From CAWKMN01 sp963850765 (GTDB lineage Bacteria; Chloroflexota; Anaerolineae; Aggregatilineales; Aggregatilineaceae): a stretch of DNA of 64,000 bases. Shown here piece by piece: positions 27,063 through 36,236 of this stretch. The notes below the pieces were generated by a model, which saw only the letters and a list, made by a program, of their open reading frames with translations, was not told the origin of the DNA and ran no database searches. The stretch spans positions 1,178,001 through 1,242,000 of the forward strand of contig CAWKMN010000003.1 of the NCBI GenBank assembly GCA_963850765.1. Reading direction: 5' to 3'. The translations under genes were made by a program, and so were the position numbers. Each line of letters begins with the position of its first letter. The stretch's first letter is position 1.

Positions 27063-27832
27063 ATGATGAGCCTTCTCAGGAACGGGCGCTTTTGGCTGGT
27101 GTTCGGGCCAAGTCTGGCGGCAGTCCTGTTGGCGGTCGCAATTCCGGATCAGCTTGCTTTCCTGTTGGGCACGGCGGCGGCGTGGGTAGTGGTTGCTACG
27201 TCCGTCTTCCGCAGCCAGGAGCGTATGGAATATCAGGCGGCGATCCGGTTCATGCGCCGAGGGAATTACGTCGAGGCGATCCGCACAATGGATGTGCTGA
27301 TCAATGCTGAGCCGCATTCGGTCGATCATCGTCATTTTCGTGCCGAGCTTTACCGTCTGTCCGGGGATTTAGAACGCGCGACCGCCGATTACATTTGGAT
27401 GATCGGGCGCGATCTCGGCTGGGTTCTTGGCCATATCGGGCTGGCTGAGATCGCGATGCAGCAGGGCGATTATGACGCGGGCGCGGGAACATGCGCTGGC
27501 CGCTCTTGAACAAGATAAAAGCTGGATGGCCGCGTACAATCTCGGCTGGATCGAAGATCGCCGGGGCGACGCGGAAGCCGCCGTAAAAAATCTCGAAAGT
27601 GGCGTTCACATCCGGCATCCCGCACAGCCGGTTTCGGCTGCTGGCGCGGCTGTGGCTGGCGCGGAATTATCACCGGCTGGGGCGCGACGAGGACGCCGGG
27701 AAACAGATCGCGCTGATGCGTAAAGAAACGAAGGGCGTGCGCGAATGGCAAGCGATTTTGGAAAGCGAGCAGGGTGCTGTGACTGCGCAACCTGTATCAG
27801 AGATGATATTAGCCTCGCGCAGCAGTTATTAA
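27063..27832 (+). CDS. Membrane-anchored TPR protein, two apparent frameshifts
   Basis: A protein with two N-terminal membrane helices (about 10-50) and TPR-like helix pairs. The reading frame breaks twice. At 27478-27482 (GCGGGCGCGGG) frame 1 reads DYDAG, and another frame continues AREHALAALEQDKSW. Near 27599-27601 the frame changes again, into FTSGIPHSRFRLLARLWL. Removing one G at each site gives one continuous protein of about 255 residues ending at 27832. Both breaks fall in G-rich runs, which suggests sequencing error. It sits between the GNAT gene and ileS. No specific function is recognised. Confidence 0.72.
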
Positions 27833-27966
27833 AAGCAGAAACGACGTTAGACGCACTGGACTAGGGAGGTGCGGGCGTGGCAGGATGGCTTAAGCGGCGC
27901 TTGCCGCGTTTGATTCGCAGACCGGATCACCAACCGTTCGGTTTATGAACCCGGTCAGGAGGGACC

Positions 27967-30900
27967 ATGTTTAAACCTGTATCGTCTCAGTTAGATATCG
28001 AAGGGCTGGAACTCGACCAGCTTGAGTTCTGGCGCGCGAACAACGTCTTCCATCGCACCATGGACGAGCGGAAAGGCGGGCGCGTGTGGGTCTTCTTTGA
28101 AGGGCCGCCCACCGCCAACGGACGCCCCGGCACGCATCACGTGCTGGCGCGCGCGTTCAAGGATATGTTCCCGCGCTACCAGACTATGAACGGCGCTTAC
28201 GTGCTGCGTAAGGGCGGCTGGGATACACACGGCCTGCCCGTGGAGATCGAGGTCGAAAAGGAACTCGGCCTGAACCACAAGCACGAAATCGAGGAATACG
28301 GCATCGCCGAGTTTAACGCCAAATGCCGTGACAGCGTCTTCCGCTACATCCAGGAATGGGAGCGGCTGACGGAGCGCATTGCCTTCTGGGTGGATCTGGA
28401 AGAGGCGTATGTCACGTACAAAAACGAATACATCCAGAGCGTGTGGTGGATTCTGAGCGAGTTCTGGAAAAAGGGCCTGCTTTACCAGGGCTACAAGGTC
28501 GTGCCCTACTGCGCGCGCTGCGGCACGCCGCTCAGCACGTCACGAAGTCTCGCAGGGCTACGAAGAAGTGGCCGATCCGAGCATCTTTGTCCGCTTTGCG
28601 GTCAAGGACCAGCCAGGCACGTCGTTCCTGGTCTGGACAACGACCCCCTGGACGCTGCCCGGCAATGTCGCGCTGGCGGTGAACCGCCGCGAAACCTACG
28701 TCGTGGTCGAAGGTCCGGCGGCCAGCGGCACCGGCACGGAGCGGCTGATCCTGGCGCGCTCGCTGATGGGTAAGGCGCTCAAGGGTGCCCAGCGCTACAC
28801 GGTCGTGCGGGAACTGAAGGGCGAAGAACTGCTCGGCATGCACTACGAGCCGCTCTATCGCTTCCTGCCCGTTGAGCAGGATTACGCTTACGTGGTTCAC
28901 GGCGATTTCGTGAGCATGGAAGATGGCTCCGGCATCGTGCATATCGCGCCCGCGTTCGGCGCGGATGACATGGATGTGGGGCAGGCGTACAAGCTGCCCA
29001 TCCTGCAGACCGTCGCACCGGATGGCGCATTTATCGACGCGGTGACACCCTGGGCGGGCGTCTGGGTGAAGGACGCCGATCCGCAGATCACGCAGGAACT
29101 CACCGATCGCGGCCTGCTCTACAAGGAGCAGTTGTACGAGCACAACTACCCGTTCTGCTGGCGCTGCCATACGCCGCTGCTCTACTACGCCCGCGCGACG
29201 TGGTATATCGAGGCGACGCGCTACCGCCAGCAGATGATCGATCTGAACCAGACGATCAACTGGGTGCCCGAACACATCAAGGATGGGCGCTTCGGCAACT
29301 GGCTGGAAGATCTGCGCGACTGGGCGCTTGGCCGCGAACGCTACTGGGGTACGCCCCTGCCCGTCTGGATCTGTGACAATCCCGACTGCGAGCACAAGCT
29401 CTGTGTGAGCGGCGTGGCGGAACTCGAAGACCTCACCGGGCGCGATCTGTCCGATCTCGACCTGCACCGCCCCTATGTGGACGAGGTGACGCTGCCCTGT
29501 CCCACGTGCGGCGGCACGATGCGCCGCGTCCCAGAGCTGATCGACGTGTGGTTCGACAGCGGTGCGATGGGCGTGGCCCAGTGGGGCTATCCGTACCAGA
29601 ATCAGGAGAAGTTTCACGAGCAGTTCCCGGCGGATTACATCTGCGAAGCGGTGGATCAGACCCGCGGCTGGTTCTACAGCCAGCACGCCATCGCAACCAT
29701 GCTGTTCGAGAGCGTGAACTTCAAGAACTGCATCTGCCTGGGGCACATCCAGGATGGCGACGGGCGCAAGATGTCCAAGAGTCTGGGCAATATCGTCGAT
29801 CCATGGAGTGTGATCAACAAATACGGGGCGGATGCCATGCGCTGGTACATGTACACAGCGGCACCGCCCGGCGAATCGCGCCGCTTCTCGGTCGAACTGG
29901 TGGGCGAAGTGGTCAGGAACTTCTACCTGACGCTGTGGAACGTGTACAGCTTCTTCGTCACCTATGCCAACATCGACGGCTTTGATCCGACTCTGCCGCC
30001 GGTTCCGGTGGCGGAGCGCGACTCGCTGGATCGCTGGGTGCTGGCGAAGCTGCACATGCTGGTGCGTGAAGTCACCGAGGCTTATGAGAGCTACGATGTG
30101 CCGCGCGCCACGCGGCCGATCGAAGCGTTCGTGAACGATCTGAGCAACTGGTATCTGCGCCGCTCGCGCCGCCGCTTCTGGAAATCGGGCGACGATGCCA
30201 ACAAGCGCGCCGCCTACCAGACGCTTCACGAGTGCCTGGTGATGCTGTCCAAGCTGCTGGCTCCGTCGATGCCGTTCCTGGCCGACGCGCTGTACCGCAA
30301 TCTGGTCGCCGGGGTAGATTCCACCGCGCCGGAGAGCGTGCATCTCGCGCTGTGGCCCGCCTATGACAAGGCGCTGATGGATGAAAAAGTCGTCAGCGAC
30401 ATGGAACTGGTGCAGCGGCTGGTCAGCATGGGACACGCGGCCCGCAGCAGCGCCAATCTCAAAGTGCGGCAGCCGTTGGCCGAAGCGGTGTTCGTGACCC
30501 GCTACAGCGCCGAGCGCGACGTCGTGCGGTCGCTGGCCGGCGCGATCGCGGACGAGCTTAACGTCAAGAATCTGCGCGTGGTCGATTCGGCCGAGGAGAT
30601 GATGACGTACCGTCTCAACCCGCTGCCGATGGTGTTGGGCAAGGCGCTGAAGGGCGACTTCCCGAAGGTGCAGAAGGCGCTGCGCGAAGGCGATCCCGCC
30701 GATGTCCAGCGGTGGGCGAAGGCGCTGCGGGCCGGCGAGAATATCACCGTGGACGTCAACGGCCAGCGCTTTGAGGTCACGCCGGAACAGGTCGAAGTCC
30801 AGCAGTCGGCGGCGGAAGGTTACGCCGTGGCCGAAGATTACGGTTATGTCGTGGGGTTATCTACCGCGCTGACCGAGGATCTGGTCCGCGAGGGGCTGGC

Positions 30901-31153
30901 GCGCGAGTTTGTCCGGCGCGTCCAGACACTCCGTAAGGATGCCGACTTTAACATCACCGACCGGATCGCGGTCACCTATCAGGCCAGCACTGGCCTGAGC
31001 GAAGCGGTCCAGGCTTACCGCGATTACATCCAACGCGAAACGCTGGCCGATGAACTGGTCGAATCGCCACCCGGCAATGGCGCGACCAGCGCCGAATTTG
31101 CCTTCGACGAGGAGACGGTGACCGTCGGCGTGCGCCAGTTGCAGCGTCTATAA
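27967..31153 (+). CDS. ileS: Isoleucyl-tRNA synthetase, eukaryotic-like type, one frameshift
   Basis: A class Ia synthetase charging tRNA-Ile. The GPPTANGRPGTHHVLAR signature replaces the usual HIGH box with GTHH, as in eukaryotic-like bacterial IleS proteins (a group that includes mupirocin-tolerant enzymes). WTTTPWTLPGN belongs to the editing domain and KMSKS lies in GRKMSKSLGN. The first frame ends in an abnormal tail after CGTPLST, while the second continues HEVSQGYEEVADPS. One extra T at about 28540 reconciles them to about 1,061 residues. Because IleS is essential, a sequencing error is more likely than inactivation. GGAGGGACC precedes the ATG. Confidence 0.95.
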
Positions 31154-31160
31154 TCTCGGG

Positions 31161-31183
31161 GGGCGGGACACCCTATCCCGCCC
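31161..31183 (+). terminator. Stem-loop after ileS
   Basis: A perfect 8-bp stem, GGGCGGGA (31161-31168) and TCCCGCCC (31176-31183), with a 7-base loop. No T-run follows, so it may be an mRNA-stabilising hairpin or weak terminator. Confidence 0.45.
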
Positions 31184-31281
31184 TCGTGATACTGCCGGAT
31201 TATCCGGCCTTGTCGGGCAGATTCTCGTCCGTTAAAATGAGGGGGCCCGTCCTTCTCATGAGTGTGGGGTTCTTTTTCACC

Positions 31282-31641
31282 ATGACAACAACCAAGACTG
31301 AACTGTACGATGTCCTCCTGAAGCTGCGCGATGATCTGAGCAGCAGCCTGCGACAGATGGAAGACGCCGCCGCGCTGGATATTGACGGCGTGGGATACAC
31401 CAATCATCAGGCGGACGACGCGACAGCCGTTTTTGATCAGACGGCGGATGCCTCGGCGCTGATTGCGATCCGCAATCGTCTGCGCCAGGTCGATGAAGCG
31501 GTGGTGAGGCACGACAGCGGAAGCTATGGAATATGCGAAAACTGTGGGAACGAGATCGATATTGCGCGGCTGGAGGCGATGCCCTATACCCCGCTGTGCC
31601 TGCGCTGCGCCGAATCCCGTGATTATCGCGCGGGGGTGTAA
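31282..31641 (+). CDS. DksA/TraR-family zinc-finger protein
   Basis: A 119-residue protein with an N-terminal coiled-coil of about 80 residues and a C-terminal C4 zinc finger (CENCG then CLRCAE). DksA-like proteins enter the RNA polymerase secondary channel and adjust transcription, often with ppGpp. The acidic tip residues differ between subfamilies, and I cannot assign this one to true DksA. ATG 31282 is the likely start; an in-frame ATG at 31258 is possible. Its stop overlaps the lspA start by one base, so the two are coupled. Confidence 0.85.
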   Translation: MTTTKTELYDVLLKLRDDLSSSLRQMEDAAALDIDGVGYTNHQADDATAVFDQTADASALIAIRNRLRQVDEAVVRHDSGSYGICENCGNEIDIARLEAMPYTPLCLRCAESRDYRAGV

Positions 31642-32222
31642 TGCTGGCTAAAGAACGTTTCTCTGACCCCGTGATCCCCATCAAGACGGCTCAACCCGCC
31701 CCGGCGACCTTTGGACAATGGTTGCTCCTGGCCGCCGTCGGCCTGCTGGCGATCCTGGCCGACCAGATCACCAAGGCTTACGTGGTGGCCCATCTCGCCC
31801 TTCACAACTCGTGGATGCCCATTGATGCCATCGAGCCGGTTTTCCGGTTCACTCATGTGCATAACCGGGGGGCGGCGTTTGGACTGTTTCCGCAGGGGGG
31901 GATGTTCTTTCTGTTCGTCGCCGTGATCGTGTCCGGCGTGATCATCTACTACTACCGGCAGATTCCGGGGCAGGCATGGCTGGTCCGGCTGGCGCTGGGC
32001 TTGCAGCTTGGCGGCGCGCTCGGCAATGTAATCGACCGGGTGCGGCTTGGTTACGTGGTGGATTTTTTTCACGTCGAATACTGGCCGGTGTTTAACGTGG
32101 CCGACAGCTGTATCGTGGTGGGCGTGGCACTGCTGGCGCTCGCCATGCTGATCGATGAATACCGGGCGATGCGCGAAAAGCAGACCAAGTTGCCCTCGGA
32201 CGATGAAGCCGCCGGATCATGA
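31641..32222 (+). CDS. lspA: Lipoprotein signal peptidase (signal peptidase II)
   Basis: A 193-residue membrane aspartyl protease that removes signal peptides from prolipoproteins. Four hydrophobic helices and both catalytic aspartates are visible, in GNVIDR and FNVADS. The N-terminal D in LADQITK and the HNRGAAFG motif are also typical. It overlaps the dksA-like gene by one base and the next GNAT gene by four. Several lipoproteins in this window, such as the duplicated cytochrome, would be substrates. Confidence 0.95.
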   Translation: MLAKERFSDPVIPIKTAQPAPATFGQWLLLAAVGLLAILADQITKAYVVAHLALHNSWMPIDAIEPVFRFTHVHNRGAAFGLFPQGGMFFLFVAVIVSGVIIYYYRQIPGQAWLVRLALGLQLGGALGNVIDRVRLGYVVDFFHVEYWPVFNVADSCIVVGVALLALAMLIDEYRAMREKQTKLPSDDEAAGS

Positions 32223-33115
32223 GCCTCATCTGGCAAGACCGCTACGAACCGCGTTACGAACCCGATCGGATTCTGCGCCGCCTGATGCCGGCTGATGTTC
32301 CGGCGGCGACCGCCCTGGCTCACAGCGTGGGCTGGACCCACCAGGCGGCAGACTGGGAGCGCGCGCTGCACTGGTCGCCCGACGGCTGTTTTGTGCTCGA
32401 AGAGCCGGACGGCGGCCGGATTGTCGGGACGGTCGGCACCACCGTCTACGGCACCGATCTCGGCTGGATCGGGATGATGATCATCGCGCCGGACCGTCAG
32501 CGGCGTGGGCTGGGCCAGCAGTTGATGCGGGCGGCGTTGGATCATCTGATCACGCGGGGCGTTGAGCGGATCATGCTGGACGCGAGCGAGATGGGCCGCC
32601 CCTTGTATCGCAAGCTGGGCTTCCGCGAACTGTACAAGGTCGAGCGTTGGGATGGCAAGGCCAGCACCTATCTCGGACCCCGTGCCCGCCGCATCCAGCC
32701 GCAGGACCACGAAGCCGTGTTAGCGCTTGACACCGTGCTGTTTGGACTCGATCGCACCTTTATCCTCAACCGGCTGATGGATGAGTTCCCCGATCTGGCG
32801 TGGGTGGACCGGGTGCAGGGGCAGCCAGAGGGCTATCTGTTGGGCCGACGCACCGCGGATGGAGTCGCGCTTGGCCCCTGGATGAGTTGGAGTGCCGCCT
32901 CGGCGGAACGGCTGCTGCTGGCCGCGCTGGAACAACTTCAGGGCCAGATGGTTGCCGTGTATATCCCCGATCCGAATGGGCGCAGCCAGCTTTTAGCGCG
33001 CAACCACAACTTTGCGCGCGCCCGCGCTTGTACCCGCATGATTTACGGCGATGCCTTCCCCATTCGCAGCCAGCCGTTAACCGAATTGGCGATTACATCT
33101 TACGCCACCGGATAA
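32219..33115 (+). CDS. GNAT-family acetyltransferase with C-terminal extension
   Basis: A 298-residue protein. An N-terminal GNAT domain (about 15-140, acetyl-CoA loop RQRRGLGQQLM) is followed by a C-terminal domain of about 150 residues, as in the YitH/acetyltransferase-18 type. The GRPLYRKLGF motif is the usual GNAT end. Its start overlaps the lspA stop. The substrate is unknown. Confidence 0.85.
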   Translation: MSLIWQDRYEPRYEPDRILRRLMPADVPAATALAHSVGWTHQAADWERALHWSPDGCFVLEEPDGGRIVGTVGTTVYGTDLGWIGMMIIAPDRQRRGLGQQLMRAALDHLITRGVERIMLDASEMGRPLYRKLGFRELYKVERWDGKASTYLGPRARRIQPQDHEAVLALDTVLFGLDRTFILNRLMDEFPDLAWVDRVQGQPEGYLLGRRTADGVALGPWMSWSAASAERLLLAALEQLQGQMVAVYIPDPNGRSQLLARNHNFARARACTRMIYGDAFPIRSQPLTELAITSYATG

Positions 33116-33121
33116 GCAGCC

Positions 33122-33326
33122 GTTAGCGGTTAGCCATTGGCCGTTAGCGGTGCCTCGTCACTTGATAATCTCACCATACAGCAAGACTCTGAGGCGGAAA
33201 CAGGGCGGGTTAACAAACCCGCCCCTACGAAATCTTGCCATCCAATTCTTTTTGAAACAGGGAAATCAACAGCGCTGCCGCAACGGGTCAACCGCCAATC
33301 GCTAACCGCTAATGGCTAACGGCTAA
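33122..33326. repeat. Inverted pair of TTAGC-type heptad repeats flanking a hairpin
   Basis: The left arm at 33122-33150 has units such as GTTAGCGG, and the right arm at 33294-33326 has complementary CTAACCG/CTAATGG units reaching into the last codons of the kinase-receiver gene. Between them lies a hairpin (GGGCGGGTT 33203-33211 with AACCCGCCC 33216-33224), flanked by GCAAGA/TCTTGC. It is located between convergent genes. Confidence 0.6.
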
Positions 33327-34855
33327 AAGCTGTGCAGATCCTCCAGCGCGATCAGGCCCCGGCGCAGCGCGATCAACGCGGCTTCGCTGCGAGATTTGGC
33401 GTTCAACTGCTCGATGAGCGTGATGAGCTGCGCAGCGACCAGCGTCGGATCGATCCGCAGGCGTTCGGCAATCTGGTCGTTGGTCAGCCCGGCGGCCACG
33501 CCGATCAGGATGGTCCGGTCCAGGTCGCTCAGAGCGTGGGACGTGCCTTCATCGCGCGCCATCAGGCCCTGTACGACCCGCTCTGCAACGCCATGCCCCA
33601 GGACCAAATGCCCGGCGTAAACGTCCAGTACCGCCTGCAGCAGATCGGTTTCCCCGGTCGTCTTGAGGATATATCCATGCGCGCCGGCGCGCAGCGCCCG
33701 GATGATATAGGCGTCCTCGTCGCGGCCGGTGAGAACCAACACCTTCACGTTCGGCCAGTCCGCCCGAAGCTGCGGCAGGATGTCCAGGCCGCTGGTTCCT
33801 GGCATGTTCAGATCGAGCAGGAGGACATCCGGCTGTTTCTGGCGCACCATTTCAAGCGCCAGGGCACCGTCTTCAGCCTCGCCTACCACCTCGATCCCCT
33901 CGTTGTCGTTCAGATACAGGGCAAGACTGGTCCGCAGAATCTTGTGATCGTCGGCCAGCGCCACGCGGATCGGATGCGGTCCGGCTGGCGGTTTGGCTTC
34001 TGCGGCTGGCGGCTCGCCATTGACCGCGACAGCTGTGGAGCTGACCGTTTGATCAGGCTGCGGCACGGACGCTGCCAGGGCTGCCGCCATCGCCGCGGCC
34101 GATTCGAAGCGGTTGTCCGACTGTTTGGCGAGCGCCCGCAGAATGGTGTGTTCCAGCCCAATGGGAATATCCGGGATCAGTTCGCGGGGGGGCTGCGGCG
34201 GCTTTTTCACCTGCTGAAGCAGCAGCACGCCGATGTCATCCGAATCGAAGGGCAGCACGCCCGTAACCAGTTCATAGAGCACTACCCCGGTGGAATAGAT
34301 GTCGGTGCGAGGCGTCAGTGCCAACCCTTGCGCCTGCTCCGGTGACAGGTAGGCCGGGGTGCCGATGATGCGCCCGGTGGCGGTCAGGCGTTTGCTGCTG
34401 CCGGAGATCGCCAGCCCGAAGTCCATGATCTTGATCTGGCCGCCGGGCGTGATATGGATATTGGCGGGTTTGATGTCGCGATGGATGAGTCCCTGCTGGT
34501 GAGCGTAGTCGAGCGCCAGACAGATTTGCCGACCAAGTTCCGCGACCACCTGAGGCGGAGAAGGGATAAACGAAAAGAGCGGGCGGCCCTCGATATGTTC
34601 GATCACCAGATAGGGCAGGTCATCCTCTTCGCCTACATCGTAAATCCCCATGATACCGGGGTGGTTAAGGCGGGCGGCCGCCAGCGCCTCGCGCTGAAAG
34701 CGCTTGCGGGTCGTGTTATCCACGTAGGGCAGCATGATCTTGATGGCGACCGTGCGTTCAAGCCGGTTATCCACGCCCCGGTAGACCGCGGCAGTGGCCC
34801 CCTCCCCGATCAATTCGATGACTTCGTAGCGATTACCTAGCTTTCGACCAATCAT
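33323..34855 (-). CDS. Ser/Thr protein kinase fused to a NarL-type response regulator
   Basis: A 510-residue fusion. Residues 9-260 form an eukaryotic-type kinase: glycine loop GEGATAAVYRG, K39, HRDIKPANI with D127, DFG at 145-147, and the APE-like SPEQ. Residues 296-420 form a receiver with DDH, phospho-acceptor D348 in LLLDLNMPG, and K398. Residues 440-500 are a LuxR/NarL-type HTH (SDLDRTILIGVAAGLTNDQIAERL), somewhat diverged. No membrane helix is seen, so the protein is cytoplasmic. ATG 34855 is chosen with AGGCGTGG upstream; a TTG 27 bases earlier is possible. It would join Ser/Thr phosphorylation and two-component input on one DNA-binding protein. Confidence 0.9.
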   Translation of the reverse strand: MIGRKLGNRYEVIELIGEGATAAVYRGVDNRLERTVAIKIMLPYVDNTTRKRFQREALAAARLNHPGIMGIYDVGEEDDLPYLVIEHIEGRPLFSFIPSPPQVVAELGRQICLALDYAHQQGLIHRDIKPANIHITPGGQIKIMDFGLAISGSSKRLTATGRIIGTPAYLSPEQAQGLALTPRTDIYSTGVVLYELVTGVLPFDSDDIGVLLLQQVKKPPQPPRELIPDIPIGLEHTILRALAKQSDNRFESAAAMAAALAASVPQPDQTVSSTAVAVNGEPPAAEAKPPAGPHPIRVALADDHKILRTSLALYLNDNEGIEVVGEAEDGALALEMVRQKQPDVLLLDLNMPGTSGLDILPQLRADWPNVKVLVLTGRDEDAYIIRALRAGAHGYILKTTGETDLLQAVLDVYAGHLVLGHGVAERVVQGLMARDEGTSHALSDLDRTILIGVAAGLTNDQIAERLRIDPTLVAAQLITLIEQLNAKSRSEAALIALRRGLIALEDLHSF

Positions 34856-34942
34856 ATCCACGCCTGTTGTGCTGCTCCCCAAAAATCTGCGGAGAGTTTA
34901 CAAACGACTGAACGGATATGCAACAAGATCGACAGATTTTGG

Positions 34943-35041
34943 TGATGAGTGGTGAGTTTTGAGTCATGAGTCGTAAGGTATGAATTGTAAGAAGTCGATT
35001 GGGAGATTCTCTCATGAACTCAGGACTTCAAGACTCACCAC
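34943..35041. repeat. TGAGT-type degenerate repeat, copy 3 (fold-back)
   Basis: Left arm of TGATGAG/TGGTGAG/TTTTGAG/TCATGAG heptads and right arm of the complementary ACTCA-type units, separated by about 40 bases. Confidence 0.6.
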
Positions 35042-35126
35042 TTTCTCGGTAAACTTGTCAGGCCGGGCCGGAACAAGTAAAGTTGGGAGCGGTATCAAAA
35101 GCCATCTGAAAAGGTCATGACGCCGC

Positions 35127-35207
35127 GGGTTGAAACCGCGCGGCTATTCCAAAAGCCCGGAAGCCCGCTAAAGGGGCTGGGCTGGAGTCCCTTCAGCGGA
35201 CTTTTTT
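35127..35207. repeat. Hairpin-rich interspersed element with T-run
   Basis: It contains GCGGGTT/AACCGC (35125-35141) and an 18-bp imperfect inverted repeat (AAGCCCGCTAAAGGGGCT at 35161-35178 against the complement of 35186-35203; 15 of 18 match), then TTTTTT. It looks like a terminator, but no plus-strand gene precedes it. Confidence 0.5.
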
Positions 35208-35285
35208 CTCTCACAGCCGGACCGTTTTAACGTCCGGCGTTGGACTTCTCAATCGGGCTCTCAGAACGCAGCAAAGGACCGGCGT

Positions 35286-36105
35286 ATGCGGAATTGACGA
35301 CTCGGTGTGATTGGTCTGCTCATCCTGTTGATGATGGGGACTGCGGCCTGCGGTGCGTTGGACGATACCCGGAGCAAAGCGGAAACGGTGGATGAGGCGG
35401 TCAGCCTGCTGCAAGCGGTCGAAGACGACAGCACATGGTCAACTATCGCCGATGGGCTGGACGAACTGGACGCTCTGGAACAGGGCTACGCCTTGCAGTC
35501 TCATTTCACATCGGAGGCAGGTGAGCAGGTCATCACGATCCAGGTGGATGCGGACGATGATGCGCTCATCGAGAGCACCGAAGACGGCGAGACAGAGACT
35601 TACCTGGTGCAGGGATACCACGCATCCGCCGAGCGCGCGCCGGTCTACCGGGTGGAAGCGGATCGCTACGTCTGCGCGTGGCAGGACACCCGCGCCGATG
35701 GGTTTCAGAACGGGCCGCGCGGTCTGTTCGCGGCTTACGGGGTAGAGGCGATGGGTGTGCGGCTGCTGTCCGTGGCCGAGCGCGACGAAGACGGAGACGC
35801 GCCGATCATCGGGCGGGACGCGATTCGTTACACGGTCGAGTCAACGCGTGGACGACGCGCGTGATATTCTCCAGCGGCTGGATAACGAGGCGCTTCAGGC
35901 GGCGGTGGATGCTGCCGGCACGTTCGACTTCAGCGGCGTGCTCTATCTGGACGAGGACACGCTGGCCCTGCTGAGTTATGAAAGCGCGTATACCGATCCA
36001 TCCGCCCAACACCAGACCGAATTCCGGTTTGAGATCACCGCCTGGGACGGCGTGGCGGATATTCCCACCCCGGCGGCTAATGAAATCGATACGCCCTGTG
36101 AGTAG
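35286..36105 (+). CDS. Hypothetical lipoprotein, disrupted by an in-frame stop and a frameshift
   Basis: A putative exported lipoprotein of about 270 residues that I do not recognise. An ATG at 35286 with AAAGGA 7 bases upstream gives MRN, then TGA at 35295-35297, then RLGVIGLLILLMMGTAACG, an excellent lipoprotein signal with lipobox. If that TGA were TGG, the signal peptide would be perfect; otherwise translation could start at GTG 35307. Near 35840 the frame breaks: the first frame stops at 35864, while another continues QRVDDARDILQRLDNEA to a TAG at 36103. Two lesions could mean a pseudogene or sequence errors. The protein is acidic, with an alternating beta pattern. Confidence 0.6.
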
Positions 36106-36236
36106 CGGCGAGTTCTCGTTTCTGGGCATAAGAATGTACAATTAGGGGTGTAAGGCTCAGCCGCGGTTGGCTCGAGCGCTGATGGCTACGCCGCTGCTTC
36201 AATATCATCTGAGAGAGCTATTACAGGAATCCGATC

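Larger units (their letters stand above)
34856..35285. other. Repeat-rich intergenic region
   Basis: It holds a fold-back TGAGT-type repeat (34943-35041) and a hairpin element (35127-35207). No gene is supported, and no clear promoter was found for the flanking divergent genes. Confidence 0.6.

Noticed and set aside
27860..27960. tRNA-like stretch before ileS (GGCAGGATGGCTTAAGCGG resembles a D-arm)
   Set aside because: No matching acceptor stem, no convincing anticodon stem and no GGTTCGAATCC-type T-loop; treated as the spacer and ribosome-binding region of ileS.
33122..33326. CRISPR array
   Set aside because: Repeat units are only 7 bases, with no regular spacers and no cas genes.
35286..35310. 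TGA read as tryptophan or selenocysteine in the lipoprotein
   Set aside because: Dozens of genes here end at TGA in the expected place, and no selenocysteine insertion hairpin is evident; mutation or sequence error is simpler.
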